DNA of 64,000 nucleotides. Source: Gammaproteobacteria bacterium 42_54_T18. Its GTDB lineage: Bacteria; Pseudomonadota; Gammaproteobacteria; Pseudomonadales; Ketobacteraceae. The translations under genes were made by a program, and so were the position numbers. The stretch covers positions 1 through 64,000 of the forward strand of contig MAAL01000182.1 of assembly GCA_002163245.1 (NCBI GenBank), read 5' to 3'. This document shows, one piece after another, positions 26,178 to 36,262 of this stretch (position 1 is its first letter; each line of letters begins with the position of its first letter). Below the pieces are notes generated by a model. The model was not told where the DNA came from. It did no database searches and saw only the letters and a list, made by a program, of their open reading frames with translations.

Positions 26178-27353
26178 TTACGACTCCTCACCATTAACAC
26201 ACTCATCCAACATTTCCTCAATGACCGCTCTTTGTTTATCCGTCAGCGTCCCATCACTTACCTGCTGGTAAAAATCTTCAAACATTGATAAAGCCCCTCG
26301 CCGCTGTCCACCTACGCTCGTTTTTAACAACTCACGATCAACGCCGTACTGTCGTCCAGATGCAGCCAACGCTGGACGCTCCAAGTGCAGTACATTCGGG
26401 TACACTTTTCTTAACTTGCCCATAGGGTCCAAAATTGCTCGCGTATCAGTAAGCCTTACCAACAAATAATCATCACTATGCTCATCACTTTCAGCTTGTT
26501 TAATTAACACCTCAAGCTCTCCCTCAATGGTTCGCATACGATGAGGGGAATCTAGTGCTATATCATCAATTTCCACAGAGCCATCTTCGGACAACTCAAC
26601 CAGAGTCACGACCTTTTTGTGCCGTTCTTCTGAAAACGAATACTGCATGGGGGAGCCTGAATAACGAATATAGGGTTTTCCTTTAAATTGGCGACCATGT
26701 AAATGTCCTAACGCGGTATAACTGAATGCTTCAAAATGCTTCGAAGATACCTTATCCGCACCACCCATTGATAATGGCCGTTCAGAATCACACTCGTCAC
26801 CACCATCAATAAAACAATGGCTTAGCACGACAGTTCTGCCTGCCCCATCTCTCCTACCAGCATCATCCTCTCGAATACTTTCCGTTAAATACGCAATGGC
26901 ATCATCATGACTTCCACACCGCGCCCCATAGACTCCATTCACAATGACAGGGTCAACGTAGGGGATGCCGTAAAATGCAACCTCACCCCACTGATCTGAT
27001 AACACGACCGGGTTCCACGATGTTGTTAACGGTCCAACAATATGTAAACCAGCCCCTGTTAACTGCCTTGATCCAAAGGACAAGCGACCTGCACTATCAT
27101 GATTACCAGCAATCATAATCACCGAAACCGATAATTCATGACAAATACGGTGTAAAACATCATCCAACAAAGCAACGGCACTAGCGGGAGGAACCGAGCG
27201 GTCATAAATATCACCAGCAATCAATAATACATCAACCTCACGTGACTGAATGATATCGATGATTTGCTCCAGCACAACACGCTGATCATCAAGCAAGGAA
27301 ACATTATGGAATTGACGGCCGATATGCCAATCAGAGGTATGTAATATACGCAC
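26178..27353 (-). CDS. sbcD: Exonuclease subunit SbcD
   Basis: This is a 391-aa Mre11-like nuclease starting at GTG 27353 with the standard opening RILHTSDWHIGR. Phosphoesterase motifs follow: LLIAGDIYDR, MIAGNHDSAGR, and VVLSHCFIDGGD, where H binds metal, then ALGHLHGRQ. It forms the nuclease head of SbcCD, with SbcC encoded next. The cold-shock gene's terminator stands just upstream, so sbcDC has its own promoter in the 45-bp gap or depends on readthrough. Confidence 0.96.
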   Translation of the reverse strand: MRILHTSDWHIGRQFHNVSLLDDQRVVLEQIIDIIQSREVDVLLIAGDIYDRSVPPASAVALLDDVLHRICHELSVSVIMIAGNHDSAGRLSFGSRQLTGAGLHIVGPLTTSWNPVVLSDQWGEVAFYGIPYVDPVIVNGVYGARCGSHDDAIAYLTESIREDDAGRRDGAGRTVVLSHCFIDGGDECDSERPLSMGGADKVSSKHFEAFSYTALGHLHGRQFKGKPYIRYSGSPMQYSFSEERHKKVVTLVELSEDGSVEIDDIALDSPHRMRTIEGELEVLIKQAESDEHSDDYLLVRLTDTRAILDPMGKLRKVYPNVLHLERPALAASGRQYGVDRELLKTSVGGQRRGALSMFEDFYQQVSDGTLTDKQRAVIEEMLDECVNGEES

Positions 27354-27389
27354 TTATTTCACTCTTGAACTAACTCAAATAATTAACAA

Positions 27390-27424
27390 AAAAAAAGGGT
27401 AAACCCGGAGGTTTACCCTTTTTC
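27390..27424 (-). terminator. Rho-independent terminator after the cold-shock gene
   Basis: A perfect 9-bp stem GGGTAAACC/GGTTTACCC (27397-27405 with 27410-27418) with a 4-nt loop is flanked by A and T runs. It stands between the cold-shock gene and sbcD on the minus strand. Confidence 0.9.
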
Positions 27425-27475
27425 ATAACACTTTAGTTCCACCGCTTAGCTCAATGAGCGAAGCGAAACAGAAGC

Positions 27476-27682
27476 TTAAAGAGCTACGATGTTCTCAGCT
27501 TGAGGACCTTTCTGACCTTGAGTTACAGTGAACTCAACGCGCTGGCCTTCAACCAAAGTTTTGAATCCGTCACCAACGATAGCGCTGAAATGTGCAAATA
27601 CGTCTGCGCCATTTTCTTGCTCAATGAAACCAAAACCTTTAGATTCGTTGAACCATTTAACTGTACCAGTAGTAGTAGACAT
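27476..27682 (-). CDS. CspA-family cold-shock protein
   Basis: This is a 68-aa OB-fold RNA chaperone starting [23 protein letters not shown]1 (KGFGFI) and RNP2 (VFAHF) are intact. The ATG at 27682 is preferred: it has AGGATATT upstream and gives the family's normal length, whereas an earlier frame start at 27721 lies in the leader. Such proteins bind single-stranded RNA and melt structure; paralogue identity (CspA to CspE type) cannot be fixed here. A strong terminator follows. Confidence 0.95.
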   Translation of the reverse strand: MSTTTGTVKWFNESKGFGFIEQENGADVFAHFSAIVGDGFKTLVEGQRVEFTVTQGQKGPQAENIVAL

Positions 27683-28033
27683 AATAATATCCTGTATTGT
27701 ATTGATTAGTTGTGCCTTCAAGAGGCCTGAATAGCGGAAAAGCAGACTGACACTTATAAACTTACAGGACGTCGTATTACGAATAAAACAGTACTGTGTA
27801 GATTGTAAACAAAAGACTTTTTTCTAGCTTGGTGCGAAAATTACGGGATTAAGGGGGTGATGTCAAACACATTTTACGTGTATTTAGCGATATCTAAGAT
27901 TTTAAATCCAACAAGCATATATTAAAGACAAAACGGCCTCTAAATCACTCTCTGACTGACGACCAAAGCATTGCACAAAACGCATAGAAAAAAACCTTAT
28001 CTTTGTAGGCATTTTTCTATGCGCTATAGCACC
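27683..28033. other. Cold-shock gene leader/promoter region
   Basis: This 351-bp stretch between the cold-shock gene and the SNF2 gene (both leftward) has no ORF worth calling. The part nearest 27682 must hold the cold-shock promoter and leader, which in this family is often long and temperature-responsive. The far end carries the SNF2 gene's terminator. Confidence 0.5.
27981..28023 (-). terminator. Probable terminator of the SNF2 gene
   Basis: A 12-bp perfect stem (CGCATAGAAAAA with TTTTTCTATGCG) starts 11 bp beyond the SNF2 stop codon. Read leftwards it is followed by TTTTGTG. Confidence 0.7.
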
Positions 28034-31000
28034 TTAATCCTCTTCGCTAATCAACTCCAGCATATCACCTACGGACATCTTACCGCTCATCTCACTGCCT
28101 TCTAATAGGCTATTCGCCAAATCACGCTTATGCTGATGAAGGTCAACTATTTTATCTTCAATTGTATCTTTCATTACAAAACGATAAATAGTAACAGGCC
28201 TCTGTTGGCCCATCCGATGGGCTCGATCTGATGCTTGATCCTCGACTGCTGGGTTCCACCACGGATCCATATGTAACACATAGTCTGCTGCGGTGAGATT
28301 AAGCCCTGAACCACCAGCCTTTAAGCTAATAAGGAACACATCACCTTTACCCGCCTGAAAATCATTAACGGCTTGTTTACGCTTCTTTGCAGGTGTGCTG
28401 CCATCAAGGTATTGGTAATGGACACCTTTTTCATCTAAAAGCTTTCTAATAAGGGATAAATGCCCCACAAACTGGCTAAATACCAGTGCTTTATGTCGAT
28501 TTTCTAACAACTCATCCAGCACGGCCTCAAAAGCTTTAAGTTTTTCACTTTCAATACCTGCATCAGGTAACACCAACTCTGGATTACAGCAGGCTAGGCG
28601 CAATCGTGTTATTTCTGCCAGAACCTTAATATGTTGCTGGCCTGCCTTGTCTTCCGATTGTGTTAATCGGTCCATTGCTTGACGGCGCAAGGTTTCATAC
28701 ATAACGGACTCTTCTTCACTTGGTTGCACACGCAACGTTATTTCTGTTCGTGAAGGTAGCTCAGTTAACACATCCGACTTTAATCGACGCAGTATAAATG
28801 GCCGAATCAATTTTTTTAGATGTTGTCGAGCTTCCGCATCATTATCATTCTCAATTGGGCCAGAAAACAATTGGCCAAAACTATCAAGTGAACCCAGCAA
28901 ACCAGGATTGATAAACCGAAAAATGTTCCACAGCTCCCCTAAGTGATTTTCAATAGGAGTGCCTGTTGTTACCATTTTGAAGTCTCCTTGCAGCGCCATA
29001 GCCGCTTTAGAGCGCTTGGTTGCAGGGTTCTTAATTGCCTGAGCCTCATCCGCCACAATGGTATGCCACTGCACACCCGCAAATGCCTCTGCCTCACTTT
29101 GCAACAAGCCGTAAGTACACACAACCACATCAAATGCACCAACACTACTTAAACATTGCTGGCGATTTTCAGCCCCAAGTAGACCACCAAAATACACGGA
29201 TTTAAACGTAGGTGCGAAACGGGCAATTTCATCCATCCAGTTCATACACACCGAAGTCGGCGCTAATACCAGCGTGGGGCCATCTGGCGCTCGCGTTAAC
29301 ATTAACGCTAACGCTTGAATCGTTTTACCCAAACCCATATCATCCGCTAAGCACGCCCCCGCTCCCCAATGGGCTATACGCGCCAACCAACTAAACCCTT
29401 CTACTTGATACTCTCGCAACTCCGCTTGTAAGGTCGATGGTATAACAGGCTGTAACTCTTGTGCCTGATTGATTCGCTCTATTTGTTGTTGCCATACTGG
29501 GTTTTCACGAACATCCATGCCTTCTGTTAACTCATCTATGGCATGGCTTGCAAGTGGATGAAAAACACCGTCATCACTGAAACGCCTCATCGCGTCCAAC
29601 CTGTGCTGAAGATCTCGCGTTAGCGCGAGCACTTCCCCGTTTTCTAAGTGGAGAAAACGCCCTGATGACTTTTCCATCAACGTCATCAACTGACTCATGG
29701 CAATAACATCGCCATCATCCATCGTTAATTCGCCACCTAGTTCAAACCAATCCCGCTTTTTGCCCACGGTCACATGAAACTGATCTTTTGAAATTTCTCG
29801 AGACAATCGGATCTTTTTCCCTTTTGGCCAAGACAACACCAACGATTCTTGCATATCCTGCAACTGCAGCAACACTTCCAACGCAAGCTCTGGGTCATCC
29901 AATAACCATTCGCCTTGTTCATCCCCAAGTGCTGGGCACTGCTCCCAAAGCTCTGCTCTGTTTGCCGCCTCTAATGGCAGATCACGGTTGGTTTGAAAGC
30001 GCTTCCCTTCAATTTCCGCAAACACTGTTGCGCCGCCTTCTCCCGGTCTAAACAGTGGACCACCACCCGAAAAGGGTTGAATATAACACTCAGCCTTTAA
30101 GCCATTACCTACTGCTTGCAAATGAATATGTAAGCGAGGGTCAGCATCTACGACATCAATGCTGCTATTTTCTCCACCACCTATATCTGAATGAATAGTC
30201 AGCAAAGGCGCTACAGCTCCAATACTATCCAGCACCTGAGCTTTCGCCTTGAGAGGAACAGTTAACCCTTTACGCCCAACAATAGTAAATATATGTAAAT
30301 GTTGTCGATTAAATTCGATAATTCGTAAGCGGTTTGGGCCTTCTTGTTGAACCATTGAGTGTCGCAAAAGACCCTCATGGGATTCATCAATGCTAGGCAC
30401 TGGTGATAACTGCAAGGTGATTTTTTTACCGTCTTGCAACACCATCAATTCAGGTTCTCCACGCTGAATTTCAACCCGTGTATTAGGCCGGTCTGCCCAA
30501 TATAAATTCGGATGATCAACCGCAGCTGCAAATGCTTTCTCAGCATCTAAATAATAACTTGAACGTCCATAATACCCATAACCAACCTCTTCTCGAATGG
30601 CTTCACAAATGACTTTATCTTCCTCAGTAAGATCTTCAATTTGGTCTCGCTCTTGATATAACCGAGATAATGCTATTGCTCGACCTTTGGTCCACTGACC
30701 ATTCTTTTTACGCTTTTGCTGCCGCGGGGCCAATTCACAATGACCACTGTAAGCATCCTTTTCAACCATCCACACGATGCGCGTCTCACTCACTGCATCG
30801 GCTTTCCCCGCACTGTCGGGCTCTTTCTGACATATATCCTGTAACGCTCCCAGCGCAATTTCCCACGACGAGGTCGGCTCAACCAGGTCAACAAATTGAG
30901 GTACAAACGCTTCCTCTTGTGATTGGGCCAATATCTCTGCACATAAATCTGCTTTATCAAGCCGCTGCAATAACGCCACACTCTCATAAGCATACCAATT

Positions 31001-32230
31001 CCACTTTTCAGTGAAGGCGGCATGGCAACATTCCACCAACATATCGATCTGTGCAGCAGAGACATCTTCTCCCAGCCAATAACAGGCTGAAACCTGAAGC
31101 AGGCAAAAGAAAGGGGCTTCTCGTAACAACTCTACCTGCAACTGATAACAATCACCCGCCTTGGACTTACCTTCCAGGACCATTAAGACTTCTTGTAACA
31201 ACTCTACCGATTGAACGTGAGTTTCACCCTCGTCAAAATCTTGCTCAATAGATTGCAAACATTTTAGTGCTTCTTTTTTGTGCTCAGCAGTTCCAGATTT
31301 AATCAATGCCAGAACGTAAAATATGGCAGGCAGCCCCGTAATATATACCGACCTTTTTCTAGTGGCTTTGCGGTACGCTTTTAAGCCCAATTGGTAGCTC
31401 GTAACCGCCTCTTCAGCTTTACCCTGTAAAAAACGCAGCCACGTTAGCATTCCCAAGCCATTTACTAGGTCAACACCTACCAATAATGGCTCCACATCAT
31501 CCAGCGCCCCTCTGAGCAGACGCTGCTCTAGCAGCAAGCGCAAAAAGTTAGGATGTGTGATTTTGCCTTCACGAAACAATGCCTCAATCACATCATAATA
31601 CGTACAGATATCTGGAGAAATCGACGGAGTTCCGTACGTCAAATAAGTATTCAACACCTGATATTGAATAGCGATATCTCGCTGAGAAAACCACTTAGGA
31701 TCAAAAGGCGTGCCACACATCAACACCAGCGGCATCGCCACAGGGAAGTCTGCCGACTCAAACGGCTCGTCAATACATAGCTCGTTAAGTACAGCCGCAA
31801 CGTCATTCTGATACAGCGCATTCCGTAAACAGCGGTCTTCAGAACCCTGAGCGGCTACATAACCACCAAAATCTCGGTACGGTCGAGCAGGTATAGCGCA
31901 TTCAGCTGCACCCACAACTTCATTTAAAACGCCATCAACTTCCATCTTTCGAGTTAGCACTTCTTCAATCAATGGTGAGCATTTCACACAATCCTCAGCC
32001 TCAACTATAAGCCCCGCATCAAACCACTGCATTTTCTGCAGGCTGTTCACACGATCGGCCAACAACTGACCTGACCCAGAGACCCACCCTAATCCTTTTA
32101 GCACTTTCTTAAGGTCTGCTTGCGTAACAGGTTGAAATATCACGGAAAGCACCTGCAGGATGCGTTGATCCGCCTCCCCAAGCTTCTTATAGTTCTGAAT
32201 GAGCGTATGAATACTGTCTTGCGCGACCAT
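28034..32230 (-). CDS. Large SNF2-family DNA-dependent ATPase
   Basis: This is a 1398-aa protein. The C-terminal 480 residues are a full SNF2 helicase-like motor: LADDMGLGKTIQALALML (Walker A, near 955-975), VADEAQAIKNP (motif II), then ISLKAGGSGLNLTAADYVLH and SDRAHRMGQQRPVTIYRF. The N-terminal 900 residues have no catalytic motif and look like helical repeats followed by a beta-rich part, perhaps for protein or nucleic-acid contact. Such bacterial SNF2 proteins remodel protein-nucleic acid complexes; the role here is unknown. It is not RapA by architecture. It has its own promoter and terminator, and no defence or methylase gene adjoins it. Confidence 0.92.
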   Translation of the reverse strand: MVAQDSIHTLIQNYKKLGEADQRILQVLSVIFQPVTQADLKKVLKGLGWVSGSGQLLADRVNSLQKMQWFDAGLIVEAEDCVKCSPLIEEVLTRKMEVDGVLNEVVGAAECAIPARPYRDFGGYVAAQGSEDRCLRNALYQNDVAAVLNELCIDEPFESADFPVAMPLVLMCGTPFDPKWFSQRDIAIQYQVLNTYLTYGTPSISPDICTYYDVIEALFREGKITHPNFLRLLLEQRLLRGALDDVEPLLVGVDLVNGLGMLTWLRFLQGKAEEAVTSYQLGLKAYRKATRKRSVYITGLPAIFYVLALIKSGTAEHKKEALKCLQSIEQDFDEGETHVQSVELLQEVLMVLEGKSKAGDCYQLQVELLREAPFFCLLQVSACYWLGEDVSAAQIDMLVECCHAAFTEKWNWYAYESVALLQRLDKADLCAEILAQSQEEAFVPQFVDLVEPTSSWEIALGALQDICQKEPDSAGKADAVSETRIVWMVEKDAYSGHCELAPRQQKRKKNGQWTKGRAIALSRLYQERDQIEDLTEEDKVICEAIREEVGYGYYGRSSYYLDAEKAFAAAVDHPNLYWADRPNTRVEIQRGEPELMVLQDGKKITLQLSPVPSIDESHEGLLRHSMVQQEGPNRLRIIEFNRQHLHIFTIVGRKGLTVPLKAKAQVLDSIGAVAPLLTIHSDIGGGENSSIDVVDADPRLHIHLQAVGNGLKAECYIQPFSGGGPLFRPGEGGATVFAEIEGKRFQTNRDLPLEAANRAELWEQCPALGDEQGEWLLDDPELALEVLLQLQDMQESLVLSWPKGKKIRLSREISKDQFHVTVGKKRDWFELGGELTMDDGDVIAMSQLMTLMEKSSGRFLHLENGEVLALTRDLQHRLDAMRRFSDDGVFHPLASHAIDELTEGMDVRENPVWQQQIERINQAQELQPVIPSTLQAELREYQVEGFSWLARIAHWGAGACLADDMGLGKTIQALALMLTRAPDGPTLVLAPTSVCMNWMDEIARFAPTFKSVYFGGLLGAENRQQCLSSVGAFDVVVCTYGLLQSEAEAFAGVQWHTIVADEAQAIKNPATKRSKAAMALQGDFKMVTTGTPIENHLGELWNIFRFINPGLLGSLDSFGQLFSGPIENDNDAEARQHLKKLIRPFILRRLKSDVLTELPSRTEITLRVQPSEEESVMYETLRRQAMDRLTQSEDKAGQQHIKVLAEITRLRLACCNPELVLPDAGIESEKLKAFEAVLDELLENRHKALVFSQFVGHLSLIRKLLDEKGVHYQYLDGSTPAKKRKQAVNDFQAGKGDVFLISLKAGGSGLNLTAADYVLHMDPWWNPAVEDQASDRAHRMGQQRPVTIYRFVMKDTIEDKIVDLHQHKRDLANSLLEGSEMSGKMSVGDMLELISEED

Positions 32231-32480
32231 ATAGTGGTTTCTTCTATGCAGAAATCGAATCGCGTATTGTACAGCCTATTCGCTTCAGCAACAAAGCGAT
32301 CATTTCTAGTGACGGTAGAGTAAACCCCTAGGGCTAAGAAAACTGGCCCACCCACTCAGGAAATTTGCATTAAAAGACTTCTAGACAACAGCGTTGAGAA
32401 GCATGATTCTTTATATCACGTTAACATATACCCCAAGACGTAGGGCCCAAACATCTGAGAAAACAGAACTGGAGCAATTA

Positions 32481-33062
32481 ATGACCAATGATAAATCCAT
32501 TGATTTTTATTTCGATTATGCAAGCCCATACGCCTACCTTGCGAATCACTCTGTACGCAAAGAATTCCCCAGCGAAAAAATAACCTATAAACCCATTTAC
32601 TTGCGTGGCCTTGAAGCTTTTAGAGTCGCCATGCCATTCGTCCCCAACAAACTCACAAATATGTTAGTAGACCTTCAACGCTGCGCAGATATACAAGGTT
32701 TACCTTTTCACATTCCTAGCCAGCTACCCATCAATGGAATCTACGCCTGTCGAGGTGCATTATTTACATTGAAACAAGGTGGCTTCGAAAAGTATCACCA
32801 ACTCATGTTTTCAGCCGCATGGGAAAACAATATCGATATATCAAGCAAAGACTGTGTCATCGATATTGCAGTTAGTGCAGGACTCGATAAAGAGGCTTTC
32901 ACCACCGGTATCGATAGCCTCAAAATCAAAAGCGCGTTAAAAGAACAAACCGCAATCGCTGAAAAAGCAGGTCTTTTTGGCGTTCCTAGCTTTATCGTTG
33001 GCGGGGAGCTATTTTGGGGAGCAGACAGGATTGAGCACGTAAAGCGGAAATTAACCGCCTAA
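32481..33062 (+). CDS. DsbA-fold 2-hydroxychromene-2-carboxylate isomerase-like protein
   Basis: This is a 193-aa cytoplasmic protein of the DsbA/GST-kappa group, like NahD. It starts MTNDKSIDFYFDYASPYAYL, with GGAG before the ATG at 32481. The Ser-Pro pair in DYASPYAY replaces the CxxC of true thiol oxidases and marks the glutathione-dependent isomerase branch. It ends GVPSFIVGGELFWGADRIEH, the usual cis-Pro loop and C-terminal motif. The substrate may be an aromatic degradation intermediate or other glutathione adduct; there is no aromatic pathway nearby. Confidence 0.88.
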   Translation: MTNDKSIDFYFDYASPYAYLANHSVRKEFPSEKITYKPIYLRGLEAFRVAMPFVPNKLTNMLVDLQRCADIQGLPFHIPSQLPINGIYACRGALFTLKQGGFEKYHQLMFSAAWENNIDISSKDCVIDIAVSAGLDKEAFTTGIDSLKIKSALKEQTAIAEKAGLFGVPSFIVGGELFWGADRIEHVKRKLTA

Positions 33063-33085
33063 TATTCCCACCACCAAACAACCAT

Positions 33086-34123
33086 TTAATTAGATTCACA
33101 AGCAAGCCTTGATGCCTTTCTTGCCTTTACCGTCATCACCTCTTTCCACCAATAATTTACCGGCTCTGGTGCATCGATAAAAAGAGGTTGGCCAATTCTT
33201 GGGGTTGTGATCGCTAATTGCTTCTGTCTGCACAAAGCCGTGACCTGCTCAAATGGATCAAACCAAGCATGCATTGCCAGGTCAAATGTGCTGTTATGTA
33301 TCGGCAACAGCCACTTGCCTTGTAAATCAATATGGGCTTGCACGGTATGTTCTGGCAACATATGCACATCAGGCCATCCCCGATCGTAAGCTCCCGTTTC
33401 CACCAATGTGATATCAAATGGCCCATACTTTTCACCAATCGCCTTAAATCCAGAAAAGTACCCTGTATCACCACTAAAGAAAATTCGCTTTTTCGGTGTA
33501 AGAATCACCCAGGAAGTCCACAAGGTTGCAAAGCGATCGTGTAGACCTCGACCAGAAAAATGCTGAGCCGGGGTTGAAACCAATTCCATGTCACCCACAA
33601 CGACAGATTGCCACCAATCTAACTGGGTGATTTTTGTTTTTGCAATACCCCACGTTACCAGCAAGTCCCCCACGCCAAGAGGTGCGTAGAAGTGCTGTGC
33701 TTTGTGCGCCAAAGCCTTCACTGCAGCTTTATCTAAATGATCATAATGATCATGAGATAAAATCACACCTTTAAGATCTGGTAGTTCAGCAATACTTATT
33801 GGTGGTTTATGGAATCGTTTAGGTCCAGCCCACTGCACGGGAGATGCTCGTTCGCAAAATACGGGATCCGTTAGCCAAAATTCACCCTCTAACTTCATCA
33901 ACACCGTAGAGTGCCCCAACCGATATAAAGTGTTATCCGGTGCAGACAATAATTGCTGACGTGTTATCGACTCAACTGGGATTGGATTTCGAGGCAATGC
34001 TTCTCGTGACTTCTGAAAGATATAACGCGCCGCAACATCATGAGTTTTATCCCAACTTAACATATTGATTTTTTTAGCGTTATTAAACCTTCCAGCTTTA
34101 AACTGTGGCGATTGCTTATACAT
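33086..34123 (-). CDS. Metallo-beta-lactamase-fold hydrolase, NAPE-PLD/UlaG-like
   Basis: This 345-aa protein has the MBL signature LSHDHYDHLD near residues 119-128, an upstream GHSTVLMKLEG strand, and the later metal ligands FFSGDTGYF and MLPEHTV. The opening WLTDPVF is typical of the branch containing N-acylphosphatidylethanolamine phospholipase D and bacterial RomA-like proteins. It may hydrolyse a phosphodiester or lactone, possibly in a lipid; the substrate is not shown by sequence. No signal peptide is evident. It converges on the isomerase gene with only 23 bp between. Confidence 0.85.
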   Translation of the reverse strand: MYKQSPQFKAGRFNNAKKINMLSWDKTHDVAARYIFQKSREALPRNPIPVESITRQQLLSAPDNTLYRLGHSTVLMKLEGEFWLTDPVFCERASPVQWAGPKRFHKPPISIAELPDLKGVILSHDHYDHLDKAAVKALAHKAQHFYAPLGVGDLLVTWGIAKTKITQLDWWQSVVVGDMELVSTPAQHFSGRGLHDRFATLWTSWVILTPKKRIFFSGDTGYFSGFKAIGEKYGPFDITLVETGAYDRGWPDVHMLPEHTVQAHIDLQGKWLLPIHNSTFDLAMHAWFDPFEQVTALCRQKQLAITTPRIGQPLFIDAPEPVNYWWKEVMTVKARKASRLACESN

Positions 34124-34288
34124 TTCCGAGCTTACCTCTACCTTTAATAATTGACGATACCGTCATACACCTTGCTTAGCCAGCGTCTAAATCAGCAATA
34201 AAGGTAAGCATATGACGACAATAACGACAAAAGGCACCCAAGAGCAACTGGGATTAGACTGGTTTATTAAAAGAACGAGGGAATCAGG

Positions 34289-35242
34289 TTATTTATAACT
34301 TTTATTTCGCAGAGCACTGCCAAGTAACATTACCCCCATCAACATCAAATATATCGACCCCGGCTCAGGCACTTCCACTATATTCATAACACTATGTTGA
34401 AAAAACGGTGCATTTAATTGTGTAGCACCTTGCCAAGAGTTGGCAATAACCTGTCCATCAACTGACCCACCTGAGGCGATAATATTCGCTTCCACTGCTA
34501 GTATTGTTCCGTGAAAAGCACCACCAAGAATAATTTCTTCTGCTTCATAGAAGTTAAACAATATATGGGCATCATTACCAATCCAAGACCAATCCGTTGC
34601 TTTTACTAAATAATCAGCGCTATCAATATCAATATGAGTTCCTCCCACATTCACAATTATTTCTTGATCTTGCTCGATATTGTTAGCGAAAAAACCCCAC
34701 GCAGATTCGAAAGACAATTCAGTTAAATTAAAAACCTGTTGATCTGCACTCCCATCCCCATTGTAATCTACCTGACCCCACGCCCCTGCTGTCGGTGAGC
34801 CTAATGTAGAAAGCGTAGTAGACATAGCGGTAAGCTGGGCAAATGTGGATTGAAAATTAATAGGTATATTCTCAGCAAGGTTATCTGTTACAACGCCATT
34901 AACCCCTGCGCCATTGCTTGCGGAATAAATACCGCCAATAACCACATCGCCATTAACATCACCACCATCCTGCATGAGGTTTCCACCTACCACAAGGGCC
35001 GGTGCCGTCGCCTGCCCTTGTGTATTAACCCCCAGTGTATTAACAGAGTATCCTTGCAGGTTAGCATTTCCACCCACTGCAAGCCCTCCCTGGCTATCAT
35101 TGGCTGTGGAGTTAAAATCACTAAGAAAAAAACCGTTGTAACCCGTGGCATCTCCTAAGTTGATAGGCAGTGCATTTGCGACAGGAGTGAATATTGATGT
35201 GGTTAATACACACCCCAACACAAAAGTTAACTTATTAAACAT
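34289..35242 (-). CDS. Choice-of-anchor A protein with PEP-CTERM sorting signal
   Basis: This is a 317-aa exported protein. A signal peptide (residues 1-24, ending ANA) precedes a beta-rich domain with the motif YNGFFLSDFNSTANDSQGGL and repeated GGN/VGG stretches typical of choice-of-anchor A proteins. At residue 291 is VPEPGS, followed by a hydrophobic helix and a basic tail ending NKSYK: a classic PEP-CTERM signal cut by an exosortase. It should be delivered to the cell surface or extracellular polymer. No exosortase or EPS gene is in the window. AAGGAG precedes the ATG. Confidence 0.9.
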   Translation of the reverse strand: MFNKLTFVLGCVLTTSIFTPVANALPINLGDATGYNGFFLSDFNSTANDSQGGLAVGGNANLQGYSVNTLGVNTQGQATAPALVVGGNLMQDGGDVNGDVVIGGIYSASNGAGVNGVVTDNLAENIPINFQSTFAQLTAMSTTLSTLGSPTAGAWGQVDYNGDGSADQQVFNLTELSFESAWGFFANNIEQDQEIIVNVGGTHIDIDSADYLVKATDWSWIGNDAHILFNFYEAEEIILGGAFHGTILAVEANIIASGGSVDGQVIANSWQGATQLNAPFFQHSVMNIVEVPEPGSIYLMLMGVMLLGSALRNKSYK

Positions 35243-35422
35243 TAAAGGCTCCTTTATTAAGTAATAATCACCTGTTGATTACTGAAGCCAATAGTACATT
35301 TACCATCCAAAAAGAGGCATTCCCCACATGACCTACGCTATCTGGCCTACACCATGTGGATATACAAACTCTCTTGAACCCTGTACATTGCATGCTCAAA
35401 TATTTATCTGGAGTCCTACGCA

Positions 35423-36262
35423 TTGCCTACTGCATCCACCCTTTCCAATAACTTTTTTCGCTCATTATGGATCATTTCAGAATTTGAGCTGATTCGGTTA
35501 TTTGCCACCCGCCGTGGATTATTAACGCTGCTTACCTTTGCCATTGTCTGGTATTTCATGCTTACAGGAATTGTCATGACGGCTGCGGATTTCATTCAAC
35601 AAAATGCATCGGGCCAAATGTCTAGCATGATGTTAAATTCTGCAGGGTTTGGGCAATTACTGGCATGGCCTATTGCTGAATTCTCCGCTTATTGGCGCCT
35701 ATCCCTATATCTATTCCCCATCTTCTCAGTGCTATTTGCAGCCGACCAAACGGCATCAGATAGGGACAGGGGCAGCTTACGTTTCTTAACCATGCGATGC
35801 TCTCGTGACAGTATCTTTTTTGGCCGCTTTGTTGGGCAAATGATTATTCAATCGACATTAGTCATTCTCACTCTGGCCACTACCTTTATTGTCGCGGTTT
35901 ACAACAATCCAGAAATCTTAATGTCCAGCATCCAATGCTTATTATTGATTTCAGCCAATTTGTTTTTTGTCTTGCTCCCGTTTACAGCAATGATGGCGTT
36001 ATTATCTGCAGCAGTCCGCTCTCCTCGCCAAGCGATGATTCTTGCTGTTCTTTTATGGACTCTAGTATCTGCTACGTTAACCTCCATTAGTCAGCACTGG
36101 CCAATCTTTGAATTCTTAACCTATTTAATTCCTGGCGTACATTTAGAAAACCTAACAGAATTACAACCATCGGAAACCTTGTCGCTGGCTTACATTCCAG
36201 TACTACAAACACTAGTAATACTCATCATTGGACGATTTGTGATGGCTAGGGGGTCAGTATAA
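35423..36262 (+). CDS. ABC-2 type transporter permease
   Basis: This is a 279-aa membrane protein with about six predicted helices (for example LLTLLTFAIVWYFMLTGIV, then LYLFPIFSVLFA). It carries SDRDRGSLRFLTMRCSRDSI, the cytoplasmic coupling loop typical of ABC-2 permeases. The start is TTG at 35423, with GGAG nine nt upstream. Its stop overlaps the ATG of the ATPase gene by one base (TAATG), so the two form an exporter. The substrate is unknown. The PEP-CTERM gene is divergent next door, but a functional link is not shown. Confidence 0.88.
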   Translation: MPTASTLSNNFFRSLWIISEFELIRLFATRRGLLTLLTFAIVWYFMLTGIVMTAADFIQQNASGQMSSMMLNSAGFGQLLAWPIAEFSAYWRLSLYLFPIFSVLFAADQTASDRDRGSLRFLTMRCSRDSIFFGRFVGQMIIQSTLVILTLATTFIVAVYNNPEILMSSIQCLLLISANLFFVLLPFTAMMALLSAAVRSPRQAMILAVLLWTLVSATLTSISQHWPIFEFLTYLIPGVHLENLTELQPSETLSLAYIPVLQTLVILIIGRFVMARGSV

